Shown in pieces: positions 8,177-16,811 of a DNA stretch of 46,806 bases (position 1 is its first letter; each line of letters opens with the position of its first letter). The notes beneath the pieces were generated by a model. It saw only the letters and a list, made by a program, of their open reading frames with translations. It made no database searches and had not been told where the DNA came from. Both the position numbers and the translations under genes were made by a program. This stretch comes from an uncultured Coprococcus sp. (GTDB lineage: Bacteria; Bacillota; Clostridia; Lachnospirales; Lachnospiraceae), in NCBI GenBank assembly GCA_934247115.1, contig CAKQIY010000017.1:1-46806 (forward strand). The letters are read 5' to 3'.

Positions 8177-8680
8177 ATGAGTTTATTAAAAGAATGGCGT
8201 GATTACGCATACGGATTAGATGACAGAACACCAGAGGGTAAGGAATTCTGGCTTAATTACTTTCAGGCTGAGAAGGGCGTATATGAGAAGCTTCTTGCCA
8301 ATCCACTTGCAGATCCTGAGCATGGCACGGTTAAGGAACTTGCAGAGAAGTATGGCCTTACTATTCAGTTGATGATCGGTTTCCTCGATGGTATCGATGA
8401 CAGTCTGATGGAGTCCAACAATCTTGATGAGGTTACAGAGGATTCAGAGGTTAAGCTTCCTATAGATTATGAGAAGCTGTATATGAACATGGTTGAGTGC
8501 AATGCAGAGTGGCTGTACACACTTCCTCAGTGGGATGCTATATTCCCTAAGGAGAAAAGAGATGAGCTGTACAAGATACAGAAGTCATCAAGAACAGTTA
8601 TCAAGGCACCAAAGGTAGGAAGAAATGATCCATGTCCATGTGGAAGCGGACTTAAGTACAAGAAGTGCTGCGGTAAGTAA
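8177..8680 (+). CDS. SEC-C metal-binding motif protein
   Basis: 167 aa acidic soluble protein. The last 15 residues (153-167) carry the SEC-C motif C-P-C-G-S-G-x-x-x-K-x-C-C, preceded by KVGRNDP, the same zinc-binding module found at the end of SecA. In SecA it contacts SecB and ribosomes; in small stand-alone proteins the role is unclear. The N-terminal 140 residues (RDYAYGLDDRTPEGKEFWLNYF...) are typical of a Lachnospiraceae group of SEC-C proteins and have no enzyme motif. It has its own promoter and its own terminator and so forms a monocistronic unit. Confidence 0.88.
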   Translation: MSLLKEWRDYAYGLDDRTPEGKEFWLNYFQAEKGVYEKLLANPLADPEHGTVKELAEKYGLTIQLMIGFLDGIDDSLMESNNLDEVTEDSEVKLPIDYEKLYMNMVECNAEWLYTLPQWDAIFPKEKRDELYKIQKSSRTVIKAPKVGRNDPCPCGSGLKYKKCCGK

Positions 8681-8710
8681 TATATTCTGTGAAGACAGAA
8701 GGTAACAGAT

Positions 8711-8747
8711 AAGGCGGTTAAAGGGAATAGCTTTTAACCGCCTTTTT
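8711..8747 (+). terminator. Rho-independent terminator after the SEC-C gene
   Basis: A 12-bp stem (AAGGCGGTTAAA with TTTAACCGCCTT) sits over a 10-nt loop and runs into a T tract. Confidence 0.88.
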
Positions 8748-8777
8748 GACGCGATAGATAAAGATATGTGAGGTATT

Positions 8778-10778
8778 ATGATGGAATTTAATGATTCCCA
8801 GATAAATGCCATACGGCATGGCGATGGGCCAATGCTGCTGCTGGCGGGACCGGGATCTGGAAAGACCACAGTGCTCACGCACAGGATACGATATATGATT
8901 GAAAAACATGGTGTAAAGGCGGACAGCATACTGGTTATTACATTTACCAAGGCAGCCGCATCAGAGATGAAGAACAGATTCCAGAATCTGTGTCCTGATA
9001 TAAAGGGGGTAACTTTTGGAACTTTTCACTCAGTGTTTTTCTGGGTGTTGAGGAATGCCTATAATTACAGTGCGGCCGACATAATGACAGAAGCAGAAAA
9101 ATATGGTGTTATAAGGGATAGTATAGAGCGCCATGGTTTCAAGTACGACAGCCAGGAGGATTTTGCCCGAAATGTTGTGAATGAGATTGGCTGTGTGAAG
9201 AGTGACAGACTTGATGTGTCCGGATACGACAGCACCACCATGAAGCCTGAGGACTTCAGAATCGTATATGGAGAATACGAGAATTTCCTCAGAAGCAGAG
9301 GCAAGATAGATTTTGATGATATGCTTGTGTTCACCTATGAGCTTCTGTCACAGAGACCGGATATACTCAGAATGTGGCAGAATAAGTTCAGATACATACT
9401 TGTGGATGAATTTCAGGATATTAATGGAATACAGTATGATACCATAAAGCTGATGGCTGGTGGTGACAGAAATCTGTTTGTTGTTGGCGATGATGATCAG
9501 TCCATATATGGGTTCAGAGGTGCTGCCCCATCGATAATGAAGAGATTTCCGGAGGATTTTCCTGGAACGATCGTGGAGTATCTCAACGTGAATTACAGAT
9601 GCAGCTATGATATAGTTGAATGCTCCAAACGGATAATAAGCAATAATACACAACGGTATGAAAAGAAGCTTCAGTCGGCCTTTGGTGCTGGAAATAGCGA
9701 CAGAGTGCATATAGTCAAGGTGGAAAGTGTGACTGAGCAGAACCGAAGGATAGTGGAAAGGATAAGGGAACTGAATTCATCAGGAATTTCGTTTTCAGAT
9801 ATGGCGGTCATATACAGGACGAACACTGAACCGAGGGCTCTCACATCCAGACTTTCGGAAAGTGGTATACCATTTTCAATGAGGGACAGCATACCGAATA
9901 TATTTACACATTTTCTGGCAGAGAATGTATTTGATTATATAAAGCTGGCGAGGGGAGCAAGGGACAGAAGAACCGTGCTCAGGATAATCAATAAGCCGAA
10001 CAGATATATAAGCAGGGATGCATTTGACAGCCCTGATGTAGATCTTGAGGCTCTGAGACAGTATTATAAAGACAAATACCGCATAGTGAACAACATAAAT
10101 GTACTGGAGAATGACCTGGAAAGGATAAGCAGGCTTGCTCCTTATGCAGCTGTAAACTATATCAGGAAGGCTGTTGGGCTGGATGCGTATGTGCAGGAAT
10201 ATGCAGAGTACAGGGGAGTAAGCCCGGACGAATATATGGATATACTTGAGGAAATACAGGAGAGCGCAAGGGATTTTCTAAGTATAGATGGATGGTTTGA
10301 ATATATTGAGAAATATTCAAGAGAGCTGAAGGAGAAAAACAGGAGCGGTGATCTGCAGGCAGATTCGGTGACACTCACAACGATGCATGCGGCAAAGGGC
10401 CTTGAATACTCATATGTGTTCATCATGGATGCAGTGGAGAATGTGACGCCTCACAAGAAATCGATAAAAGATAATAATGTTGAGGAGGAGCGCAGACTGT
10501 TTTATGTAGCTGTAACCAGAGCCAAATACGGTCTTTATGTATATGTGCCCCAGAAGATGTACGGGAGAAGAAGCACTACGTCCAGATTTGTACAGGAGAT
10601 GCTTGTTGACAGAAGTCTTATAAAAGCTGGCAACAGAATCGTTCACAAGAGATACGGACAGGGTGTTATCACTTATGCAGATGACAAAAAGCTGTGTGTG
10701 CATTTTGACAGGACCGGGGAAACCAAAACGTTAAGCCTTGAATACACGCTAAGCAATGAACTTATCAATAATGCGTAG
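8778..10778 (+). CDS. UvrD/PcrA-like superfamily I DNA helicase
   Basis: 666 aa 3'-5' superfamily 1A helicase. Q motif NDSQINAI, Walker A GPGSGKT (24-30), motif II VDEFQD, motif III VVGDDDQSIYGFRGA, motif V TMHAAKGLEYSYVFIMDAVE, and motif VI EERRLFYVAVTRAK are all present. The end (RYGQGVITYADDKKLCVHFD) is a small beta domain like the PcrA/UvrD C-terminal Tudor-like fold that binds RNA polymerase. It is somewhat shorter than typical PcrA (about 720-740 aa), so it may be PcrA itself or a paralogue; the window cannot settle this. ATG 8778 and ATG 8781 are both possible, the latter with better spacing to GAGG. It forms its own unit, closed by a convergent terminator. Confidence 0.9.
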   Translation: MMEFNDSQINAIRHGDGPMLLLAGPGSGKTTVLTHRIRYMIEKHGVKADSILVITFTKAAASEMKNRFQNLCPDIKGVTFGTFHSVFFWVLRNAYNYSAADIMTEAEKYGVIRDSIERHGFKYDSQEDFARNVVNEIGCVKSDRLDVSGYDSTTMKPEDFRIVYGEYENFLRSRGKIDFDDMLVFTYELLSQRPDILRMWQNKFRYILVDEFQDINGIQYDTIKLMAGGDRNLFVVGDDDQSIYGFRGAAPSIMKRFPEDFPGTIVEYLNVNYRCSYDIVECSKRIISNNTQRYEKKLQSAFGAGNSDRVHIVKVESVTEQNRRIVERIRELNSSGISFSDMAVIYRTNTEPRALTSRLSESGIPFSMRDSIPNIFTHFLAENVFDYIKLARGARDRRTVLRIINKPNRYISRDAFDSPDVDLEALRQYYKDKYRIVNNINVLENDLERISRLAPYAAVNYIRKAVGLDAYVQEYAEYRGVSPDEYMDILEEIQESARDFLSIDGWFEYIEKYSRELKEKNRSGDLQADSVTLTTMHAAKGLEYSYVFIMDAVENVTPHKKSIKDNNVEEERRLFYVAVTRAKYGLYVYVPQKMYGRRSTTSRFVQEMLVDRSLIKAGNRIVHKRYGQGVITYADDKKLCVHFDRTGETKTLSLEYTLSNELINNA

Positions 10779-10817
10779 ACTGTGTAGTGTATGAGAATTT
10801 ATTATGTGCAAGAAGAA

Positions 10818-10866
10818 AAAAGGCATATCCTGCAGGAGATATGAATCTTTGCGGGATATGCCTTTT
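10818..10866. terminator. Bidirectional terminator between helicase and DUF1292 genes
   Basis: A 16-bp stem (10818-10833 with 10851-10866, one G-U) has A-rich sequence on the left and TTTT on the right. It can therefore stop the + strand helicase transcript and the minus-strand DUF1292 transcript. Confidence 0.82.
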
Positions 10867-10890
10867 ATGAGCTTAGGCTATTTTAGCAGT

Positions 10891-11190
10891 TTACTCTTCA
10901 CTGTCTGAATTGAATTCCAGATCGTCAAGGATCTCGTCGAGGACATCAGCAACCTCGTTGAATTCATCTTCATCAGTGATCTCATCAAGGTCGACATCGT
11001 TGTCGGATGTCTCTGAGTAGCGGTATACGAGTATATCGGAATCCTCGTCGTCCACGGGTAAGAGCGCTGCATATGTGATATCATTTACCTCGAATCTGGC
11101 GATAACCTCGCAGCTGCAGGTAGTGCCATCCTCATAAGTGATATCGATCATGTCGATATCCATTGTGTCATCCTGGGTGTTTTTTGCCAT
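10891..11190 (-). CDS. DUF1292 family protein
   Basis: 99 aa, strongly acidic, with DUF1292 features: DIDMIDITYEDGTTCSCEVIARFEVNDITYAALLPVDDEDSD followed by LVYRY. The fold is a small beta domain of unknown function, common in Firmicutes (YrzB-like). The frame is open further upstream to 11295, but the ATG at 11190 has a perfect AGGAGGA seven bases before it and begins the conserved protein, so it is chosen. It is one of three minus-strand genes and is divergent from glgA. Confidence 0.88.
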   Translation of the reverse strand: MAKNTQDDTMDIDMIDITYEDGTTCSCEVIARFEVNDITYAALLPVDDEDSDILVYRYSETSDNDVDLDEITDEDEFNEVADVLDEILDDLEFNSDSEE

Positions 11191-11300
11191 TCCTGTATCC
11201 TCCTGAATAGTCAGATCACTGTGTGCCGGGAAAACGGAACTATTCATGATCTGATGTGATGTGGACATTATAATTTTGATGATGCTGGTTGTCAACTTTA

Positions 11301-11329
11301 TTGAATTATGTACACCGCTATGGTATAAT
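11301..11329 (+). promoter_or_regulatory. Sigma-A promoter for glgA
   Basis: TTGAAT (11301-11306), 17-bp spacer and TATAAT (11324-11329), preceded by TGG (extended -10). It starts transcription about 50 nt before the glgA ATG at 11385. Confidence 0.75.
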
Positions 11330-11384
11330 CAGCATATGCCTGCGTGAATGGCAGAGAGTGTAGATGTTATGGAGGGTTTATCGG

Positions 11385-12821
11385 ATGAAGAAGGTTGCAT
11401 ATATAGCATCAGAGTGTGTTCCTTTTATCAAAACAGGAGGTCTTGCAGATGTAGTTGGAACACTGCCGAAGATATTTGATAAGAATGAGTATGATGTGAG
11501 AGTTATCATGCCGAACTATCTTTGTATACCGAATAAGTACAGAGAGAAGATGCAGTATATAACACATTTTTATATGGATATAGGATATAAGAATGATTAT
11601 GTCGGAGTTATGTATCTTGAATATGAGGGAGTGAAGGTATATTTCATTGACAATGAATATTATTTCAATGGTTTTACACCTTATGGCGATGTGAAGTGGG
11701 ATATAGAGAAGTTCTGTTACTTCTCCAAGGCAGCACTGTCTATTCTTCCATCTATAGGATTCCAGCCGGATATAGTTCACTGTCATGACTGGCAGGCAGG
11801 ACTTGTTCCCGTATATCTCAAGACGTTGTTCGCCGGGGATCTGTTCTATACCAGTATGAAGTCGGTTATGACCATACACAACCTTCAGTTTCAGGGAAAG
11901 TGGGATATCAAGACGATCCAGGAGTATTCAGGACTTCCTGACTATGTATTTACCCCAGATAAGCTGGAGATAAAGAAGGATGCAGCCATGCTCAAGGGCG
12001 GTCTTGTGTATGCAGACAAGATAACTACAGTCAGCAATACTTATGCCAAGGAGATACAGACACCATACTATGGTGAGGGGCTTGATGGTCTCCTCAGTGC
12101 AAGATGGCAGTCTCTGTGGGGCATCGTGAATGGAATAGATTATGATGTGTGGAATCCGGCAACGGATCCGCAGGTATATAAGAATTACAGTGTGGATAAT
12201 TTCAGACAGCTTAAGAAGATCAACAAGACAGAGCTTCAGAAAGAGTGTGGACTTCCACAAGATGAGAATCAGTTTGTCATAGGAATCATCTCAAGACTTA
12301 CTGACCAGAAGGGACTGGATCTTGTGGATCATATTATGAATGACATATGCTGTGATGGCGTTCAGTTCATAGTACTTGGAACCGGTGATACAAAATATGA
12401 GAATATGTTCAAGTACTATCAGGGAATCCACCCTGCAAAGGTATCGGCGAACATATATTATTCAGACGAGAGATCACATAAGATGTATGCAGGCTGTGAT
12501 GTCATGCTTGTTCCATCAAGATTTGAACCATGCGGACTTACACAGCTTATGGCGCTTCGATATGGAACAGTTCCTGTTGTCAGAGAAACGGGAGGACTTG
12601 CAGATACAGTAGAGGCTTACAATCAGTTTGAGGGAACCGGAACAGGATTCTCATTTGCAAATTATGATGCGTATGAGCTTCTTAATGCCATCAATTATGC
12701 CAAGGAAGTATACTATAACAACAAAGAGGCATGGTATGGAATCCAGGAGCGTGGTATGAGGCAGGATTACTCATGGTATAACTCAGCGAATATATATAAG
12801 GATCTTTACAATTCACTGTAG
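11385..12821 (+). CDS. glgA: Glycogen synthase (ADP-glucose, GT5)
   Basis: 478 aa, the standard length. It adds glucose from ADP-glucose to the growing alpha-1,4-glucan. The N-terminus has the donor-binding KTGGLADVVG (16-25) and HCHDWQAGLVPVY. The C-terminal half has SRLTDQKGLDL, SRFEPCGLTQLMALRYGTVPVVRETGGLADTV and FxxY features of GT5 enzymes. Start ATG 11385 has GGAGGG 8 nt upstream; an earlier in-frame start at 11364 has no such site. glgB, glgC and glgD are not adjacent, so the gene is expressed alone from its own promoter and ends at a strong terminator. Confidence 0.95.
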   Translation: MKKVAYIASECVPFIKTGGLADVVGTLPKIFDKNEYDVRVIMPNYLCIPNKYREKMQYITHFYMDIGYKNDYVGVMYLEYEGVKVYFIDNEYYFNGFTPYGDVKWDIEKFCYFSKAALSILPSIGFQPDIVHCHDWQAGLVPVYLKTLFAGDLFYTSMKSVMTIHNLQFQGKWDIKTIQEYSGLPDYVFTPDKLEIKKDAAMLKGGLVYADKITTVSNTYAKEIQTPYYGEGLDGLLSARWQSLWGIVNGIDYDVWNPATDPQVYKNYSVDNFRQLKKINKTELQKECGLPQDENQFVIGIISRLTDQKGLDLVDHIMNDICCDGVQFIVLGTGDTKYENMFKYYQGIHPAKVSANIYYSDERSHKMYAGCDVMLVPSRFEPCGLTQLMALRYGTVPVVRETGGLADTVEAYNQFEGTGTGFSFANYDAYELLNAINYAKEVYYNNKEAWYGIQERGMRQDYSWYNSANIYKDLYNSL

Positions 12822-12858
12822 GATCTGTGTAGCAGCAATGCAGTAGGAGATATGGAAG

Positions 12859-12893
12859 AGGCAGAGAATGAATTTGCATTTTCTGCCTTTTTT
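12859..12893 (+). terminator. Rho-independent terminator after glgA
   Basis: A 12-bp stem (12859-12870 with 12877-12888, one G-U) has a 6-nt loop and a T6 tail. It overlaps the possible upstream start of the next frame at 12868, which supports the later rqcH start. Confidence 0.88.
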
Positions 12894-12915
12894 CAGGGAT
12901 ATAGGAGAGACAGAT

Positions 12916-14658
12916 ATGGCGTTTGACGGAATAGTTATATCCAATGTGGTGAGAGATATGAAGGATAAGCTCATCGACGGAAGAATATATAAGATATATC
13001 AGCCGGAGAAGGATGAGCTGAACATAGTTATCAAGAATAACAGGGAGAGTTACAGACTGCTTATTTCAGCTGATGCGAGTCTTCCTCTTATATATTTTCA
13101 GCAGTCGGCAAAGGAAAATCCTATGACAGCACCCAACTTCTGTATGCTGCTTAGAAAGCATATCAACAATGGCAGGATAGTTGATGTCTATCAGCCGGGA
13201 TTTGAGAGGATAGTGGTAATTGTTATAGAGCATCTGGATGAGATGGGGGATCTCAGAAGAAAGAAGCTGATAACAGAGATCATGGGAAAACACAGCAACA
13301 TTATATTTGCAACAGATGATAATGTGATAATTGACAGTATAAAGCATATATCCCATATGGTGAGTTCTGTAAGGGAGGTGCTGCCGGGAAGAACATATGA
13401 ATATCCTCCTGCCGGGGGCAAGGTATCCCCTCTTGAGATCACGGAGGAACAGTTCAGGCAGAAGGTAGCGGATTCTCCTGTCAACATCATAAAGGCGATA
13501 TATCAGAATGTGACGGGGTTTTCACCTGTTGCAGCGTGTGAGATATGCCATAGAGCGGGGGTAGATGGCAATATGTCAACGGACTCCCTGAGCGGTGCGG
13601 ATATGGACCAACTGTATGGTGCATTTTCAGATGTCGTGGAAGATATAAGAGGTGGAAGATATGTGCCACAGATAGTCATGGATGGTTACACACCGGTGGA
13701 GTTTTCATCGCTGGAGCTTACGATGTATGAAGATAAGACCATAGAGACAAGGGAGAGTATATCCAAGGTTCTTGATGAATATTTCTACAGAAAGAGTGCG
13801 GTAACAAGGATCAGACAGAAATCTGCAGATCTCAGAAAGATAGTGTCCAATGCACTTGAGAGAACCAGCAAAAAATATGATCTCCAGCTTAAGCAGCTAA
13901 AGGATACAGAATCCAGGGAAAAATACCGCATATATGGAGAGTTGATCAATACCTATGGCTACAATATTGAGCAGGGGGCTGACAGCTTTGAGGCTTTGAA
14001 TTATTACACGGATGAGATGATACGGATACCGCTTGATCCGACCATCTCAGTGATGGACAATTCCAAGAGGTATTTTGCAAAATATAATAAGCTCAAGCGC
14101 ACTTATGAAGCACTTACACAGCTCACAGTTGAGACAAAGAGCGAGCTTGACCATTTGCAGTCAGTACAGATATTCCTCGATATGGCTATAGATGAGAATT
14201 CCCTGACACAGGTCAAGGAGGAACTTGTGGCATGTGGATATATCAAGGGAAGATACGGCAGAAAAGGTGACAGGCGTACGACGCGCAGCAAGCCACTTCA
14301 TTATATATCCAGTGATGGTTTTCATATGTATGTCGGCAAGAACAATATACAGAATGATGAACTGACATTTAAGCTGGCAAATGGCGGAGATATGTGGTTC
14401 CATGCGAAGAAGATGCCGGGCTCACATGTAATAGTTAGACTTGAGGGCGCCGGGGAGCTGCCTGATTCCACTTATGAGGAGGCTGCAAGACTTGCGGCAT
14501 ATTACTCATCTGGAAGAACTGCACCAAAGGTTGAGATCGATTATACAGAGCGAAGGAACATTAAGAAGCCAGCAGGGGCTAAGCCGGGATTCGTAATATA
14601 TCATACCAATTATTCGATGATAGCTGAGCCCAATATAACAGGAATAAAAGAAGAATAA
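12916..14658 (+). CDS. rqcH: Ribosome quality control protein RqcH (NFACT family)
   Basis: 580 aa. It starts MAFDGIVISNVVRDMKDKL, the usual start of the FbpA/NFACT family, whose Firmicute member RqcH recruits alanyl-tRNA to stalled 50S subunits and adds C-terminal alanine tails. Regions in order are NFACT-N (about 1-200, with MLLRKHINNGRI and GDLRRKKLITEIMGKHSN), helix-hairpin-helix (about 200-270), a coiled-coil arm (about 290-430) and NFACT-R (about 455-570, GGDMWFHAKKMPGSHVIV). It was once named fibronectin-binding protein. Start ATG 12916 has AGGAGA upstream; the longer frame begins inside the glgA terminator. The last 100 residues are typical in length. Confidence 0.93.
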   Translation: MAFDGIVISNVVRDMKDKLIDGRIYKIYQPEKDELNIVIKNNRESYRLLISADASLPLIYFQQSAKENPMTAPNFCMLLRKHINNGRIVDVYQPGFERIVVIVIEHLDEMGDLRRKKLITEIMGKHSNIIFATDDNVIIDSIKHISHMVSSVREVLPGRTYEYPPAGGKVSPLEITEEQFRQKVADSPVNIIKAIYQNVTGFSPVAACEICHRAGVDGNMSTDSLSGADMDQLYGAFSDVVEDIRGGRYVPQIVMDGYTPVEFSSLELTMYEDKTIETRESISKVLDEYFYRKSAVTRIRQKSADLRKIVSNALERTSKKYDLQLKQLKDTESREKYRIYGELINTYGYNIEQGADSFEALNYYTDEMIRIPLDPTISVMDNSKRYFAKYNKLKRTYEALTQLTVETKSELDHLQSVQIFLDMAIDENSLTQVKEELVACGYIKGRYGRKGDRRTTRSKPLHYISSDGFHMYVGKNNIQNDELTFKLANGGDMWFHAKKMPGSHVIVRLEGAGELPDSTYEEAARLAAYYSSGRTAPKVEIDYTERRNIKKPAGAKPGFVIYHTNYSMIAEPNITGIKEE

Positions 14659-14663
14659 ACAAT

Positions 14664-14692
14664 TTGATTTTTAAACAGGTGTGAAGTATAAT
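14664..14692 (+). promoter_or_regulatory. Sigma-A promoter for the yicC-gmk-rpoZ unit
   Basis: TTGATT (14664-14669), 17-bp spacer and TATAAT (14687-14692), 29 nt upstream of the yicC start. It begins a few bases after the rqcH stop. Confidence 0.7.
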
Positions 14693-14721
14693 ATCTTGAC
14701 ATGGATTCATAGGAGACAGAT

Positions 14722-15600
14722 ATGGTAAAGAGTATGACTGGCTTCGGCCGTAGTGAGAGGATAACAGACTCTTACAAGATAGTAGTGGAGATGAAATCTG
14801 TTAATCACAGATTTTGCGATATAAATATAAAGCTTCCGAAGAAGATCAGTTTTTTTGAGACAACCATCAGAACTTATCTCAAGAAATACATTGAGAGAGG
14901 AAAGGTGGATGTATTTATTACATACGAGGATTTCTCGGAGGACAATGTAAAGCTTAAGTACAATCGTGAGGTTGCAGCGAAGTATATGGATTACTTCTCT
15001 GAGATGGCATCAGATTTCTGCCTTGATAACAATATTACTCCGGCGGTGCTTGGCGGATTCCCAGATGTGTTTACCGTGGAGGAGCAGACTGTTGACCAGG
15101 ATGCGTTGTGGAAGCTGCTTGAGGCATCACTTGATGAGGCTGCGGAGATGTTTGTGCAGTCAAGAATAACAGAGGGCGAGAATCTTAAGAATGATATGCT
15201 GTCCAAGCTGGATGAGATGCTGGAGGCAGTGGATTACATAGAGGAGATATCACCGAAGCTCGTTGAGGAGTACAGAAGAAAACTGACTGACAAGATAACA
15301 GAGGTTCTGGACAATCCGGTTATTGATGAGAACAGGATTGCTACAGAGGTAGTCATATATGCGGATAAGATATGCGTGGACGAGGAGACTGTCAGACTCA
15401 AGAGCCATATAAGCAGTACAAGAAAGATACTTGAAGATGGCGGAAGTGTCGGAAGAAAGCTTGATTTCATAGCACAAGAGATGAACAGGGAAGCGAATAC
15501 TATATTGTCCAAAGCCAATTCACTGGATGTATCGGATAAAGCGATACTGCTTAAGACGGATATAGAGAAGGTCAGAGAACAGATACAGAACCTTGAGTAG
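14722..15600 (+). CDS. yicC: YicC/YloC family endoribonuclease
   Basis: 292 aa, family length about 290. It begins MVKSMTGFGRSE, the conserved YicC N-terminus, and ends with GRKLDFIAQEMNREANTILSKA...IEKVREQIQNLE, the DUF1732 signature with its acidic/His catalytic patch. Members from E. coli and B. subtilis (YloC) are RNases acting on RNA in the cytoplasm. AGGAGA precedes the ATG. It is followed directly by gmk. In many Firmicutes the small regulator gene remA lies between these two; here only 43 nt separate them and there is no such gene. Confidence 0.93.
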   Translation: MVKSMTGFGRSERITDSYKIVVEMKSVNHRFCDINIKLPKKISFFETTIRTYLKKYIERGKVDVFITYEDFSEDNVKLKYNREVAAKYMDYFSEMASDFCLDNNITPAVLGGFPDVFTVEEQTVDQDALWKLLEASLDEAAEMFVQSRITEGENLKNDMLSKLDEMLEAVDYIEEISPKLVEEYRRKLTDKITEVLDNPVIDENRIATEVVIYADKICVDEETVRLKSHISSTRKILEDGGSVGRKLDFIAQEMNREANTILSKANSLDVSDKAILLKTDIEKVREQIQNLE

Positions 15601-15643
15601 GTACTGATCAATATAACAACTATTGATTTTGAGGTGTAAGGAT

Positions 15644-16282
15644 ATGGCAGATAAGAAAACGAAGAGAGGCTCTCTTATAGTTATTTCAGGCTTTTCAGGA
15701 GTTGGCAAGGGAACGGTCGTGAAGAGACTTGTATCAGACTTCGGATACAATCTCTCAGTGTCAGCAACCACCAGAGCTCCAAGAGAGGGTGAAGTTAATG
15801 GAAGAGAATATTTTTTCATGGAGCGTGGAGAGTTTGAGAATCTCATAGATTACGGCGGATTCATAGAGTGGACACAGTATGTGGAGAATTACTATGGAAC
15901 ACCGAAGAAATATGTTGAGGAAAGCCTTGCCCAGGGGAAGGATATCATACTTGAGATAGAGGTCATGGGAGCACTTAATGTCAAAAAACAGTTCCCTGAT
16001 GCACTGCTCATATTTATATCTGCTCCAAGTATCTCTGAGCTCAGAAGCAGACTTGCAGGAAGAGGAACAGAGTCTGAGGAGACAATTCTCAAGCGTCTCA
16101 GAAAGGCTACCGAGGAAGCTGAAGACATGGACAAGTATGACTACGTGATAGTCAATGATGATCTTGAAGAATGTATCCATACAGTTGATTCTGTCATCAA
16201 GAGCTATGGCTGCAGAAGAGATAATCAGCTTGATTATATAGCCGGAATAAAAGAAGAGCTTGCAGAGATCAAGAAACTCTGA
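15644..16282 (+). CDS. gmk: Guanylate kinase
   Basis: 212 aa. It phosphorylates GMP to GDP with ATP. P-loop SGFSGVGKGT near residues 16-25, the GMP-binding TTRAPREGEVNGREYFF, and the lid region RLAGRGTESEETILKRLRKA are all seen. A TTG at 15623 is in frame, but ATG 15644 preceded by TAAGGA gives the usual N-terminus and is preferred. It precedes rpoZ, a standard arrangement in Firmicutes. Confidence 0.95.
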   Translation: MADKKTKRGSLIVISGFSGVGKGTVVKRLVSDFGYNLSVSATTRAPREGEVNGREYFFMERGEFENLIDYGGFIEWTQYVENYYGTPKKYVEESLAQGKDIILEIEVMGALNVKKQFPDALLIFISAPSISELRSRLAGRGTESEETILKRLRKATEEAEDMDKYDYVIVNDDLEECIHTVDSVIKSYGCRRDNQLDYIAGIKEELAEIKKL

Positions 16283-16386
16283 TAATCTAGATAAGATATG
16301 ATGTTGCGTTAGTTTGAATACAGCTACACAGCATTCAGTATAGAAGATGATCACAATGAATTATATAAGAAAGGGGATCTAATATC

Positions 16387-16626
16387 ATGTTACATCCATC
16401 ATACACAGATTTAATGTCAGTAGTTAATGCAGAGGTTGAGCCAGGCGAGCAGCCGGTTGTAAACAGCAGATATTCAATCGTCCTTGCAACAGCCAAGAGA
16501 GCCAGAGAGATAATCGATGGACAGGAGCCTCTTGTGGCAGCAGATCCGGGTAAGAAGCCATTATCAATTGCAGTTGATGAGCTTTATCACGGAAAGGTAA
16601 AGATCGTTGGCGCTGATGAGGACTGA
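16387..16626 (+). CDS. rpoZ: DNA-directed RNA polymerase omega subunit
   Basis: 79 aa. It starts MLHPSYTDLMSVV and contains NSRYSIVLATAKRAREIIDG, the core omega motif that contacts the beta' subunit, followed by KPLSIAVDELYHGKVKIV. Omega aids assembly of RNA polymerase. A good AAGGGGA ribosome binding site precedes the ATG. There is a leader of about 100 nt after gmk, so it may have extra regulation, but no clear promoter was found. Confidence 0.93.
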   Translation: MLHPSYTDLMSVVNAEVEPGEQPVVNSRYSIVLATAKRAREIIDGQEPLVAADPGKKPLSIAVDELYHGKVKIVGADED

Positions 16627-16661
16627 TCAAAGGTCTGCGCAATAAAGTGAACGATAACTAT

Positions 16662-16700
16662 GGAGGTTGGAGCTTTGAGGCACAGCCTCCTATTTGTTTT
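16662..16700 (+). terminator. Possible terminator after rpoZ
   Basis: Imperfect hairpin (GGAGGTT with AGCCTCC, about 7 bp) followed by TATTTGTTTTC. The stem is short and the T tract interrupted, so this is only a weak terminator call. Confidence 0.4.
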
Positions 16701-16811
16701 CATGCTCAGTATAAAGCAGAGGAGAGATACTGCGGTATGACATCACTCACATCAGTACATGTTTCGACATATTCTATATTATAGAAAATGTCTGTACGGG
16801 AGGCGATGTTT

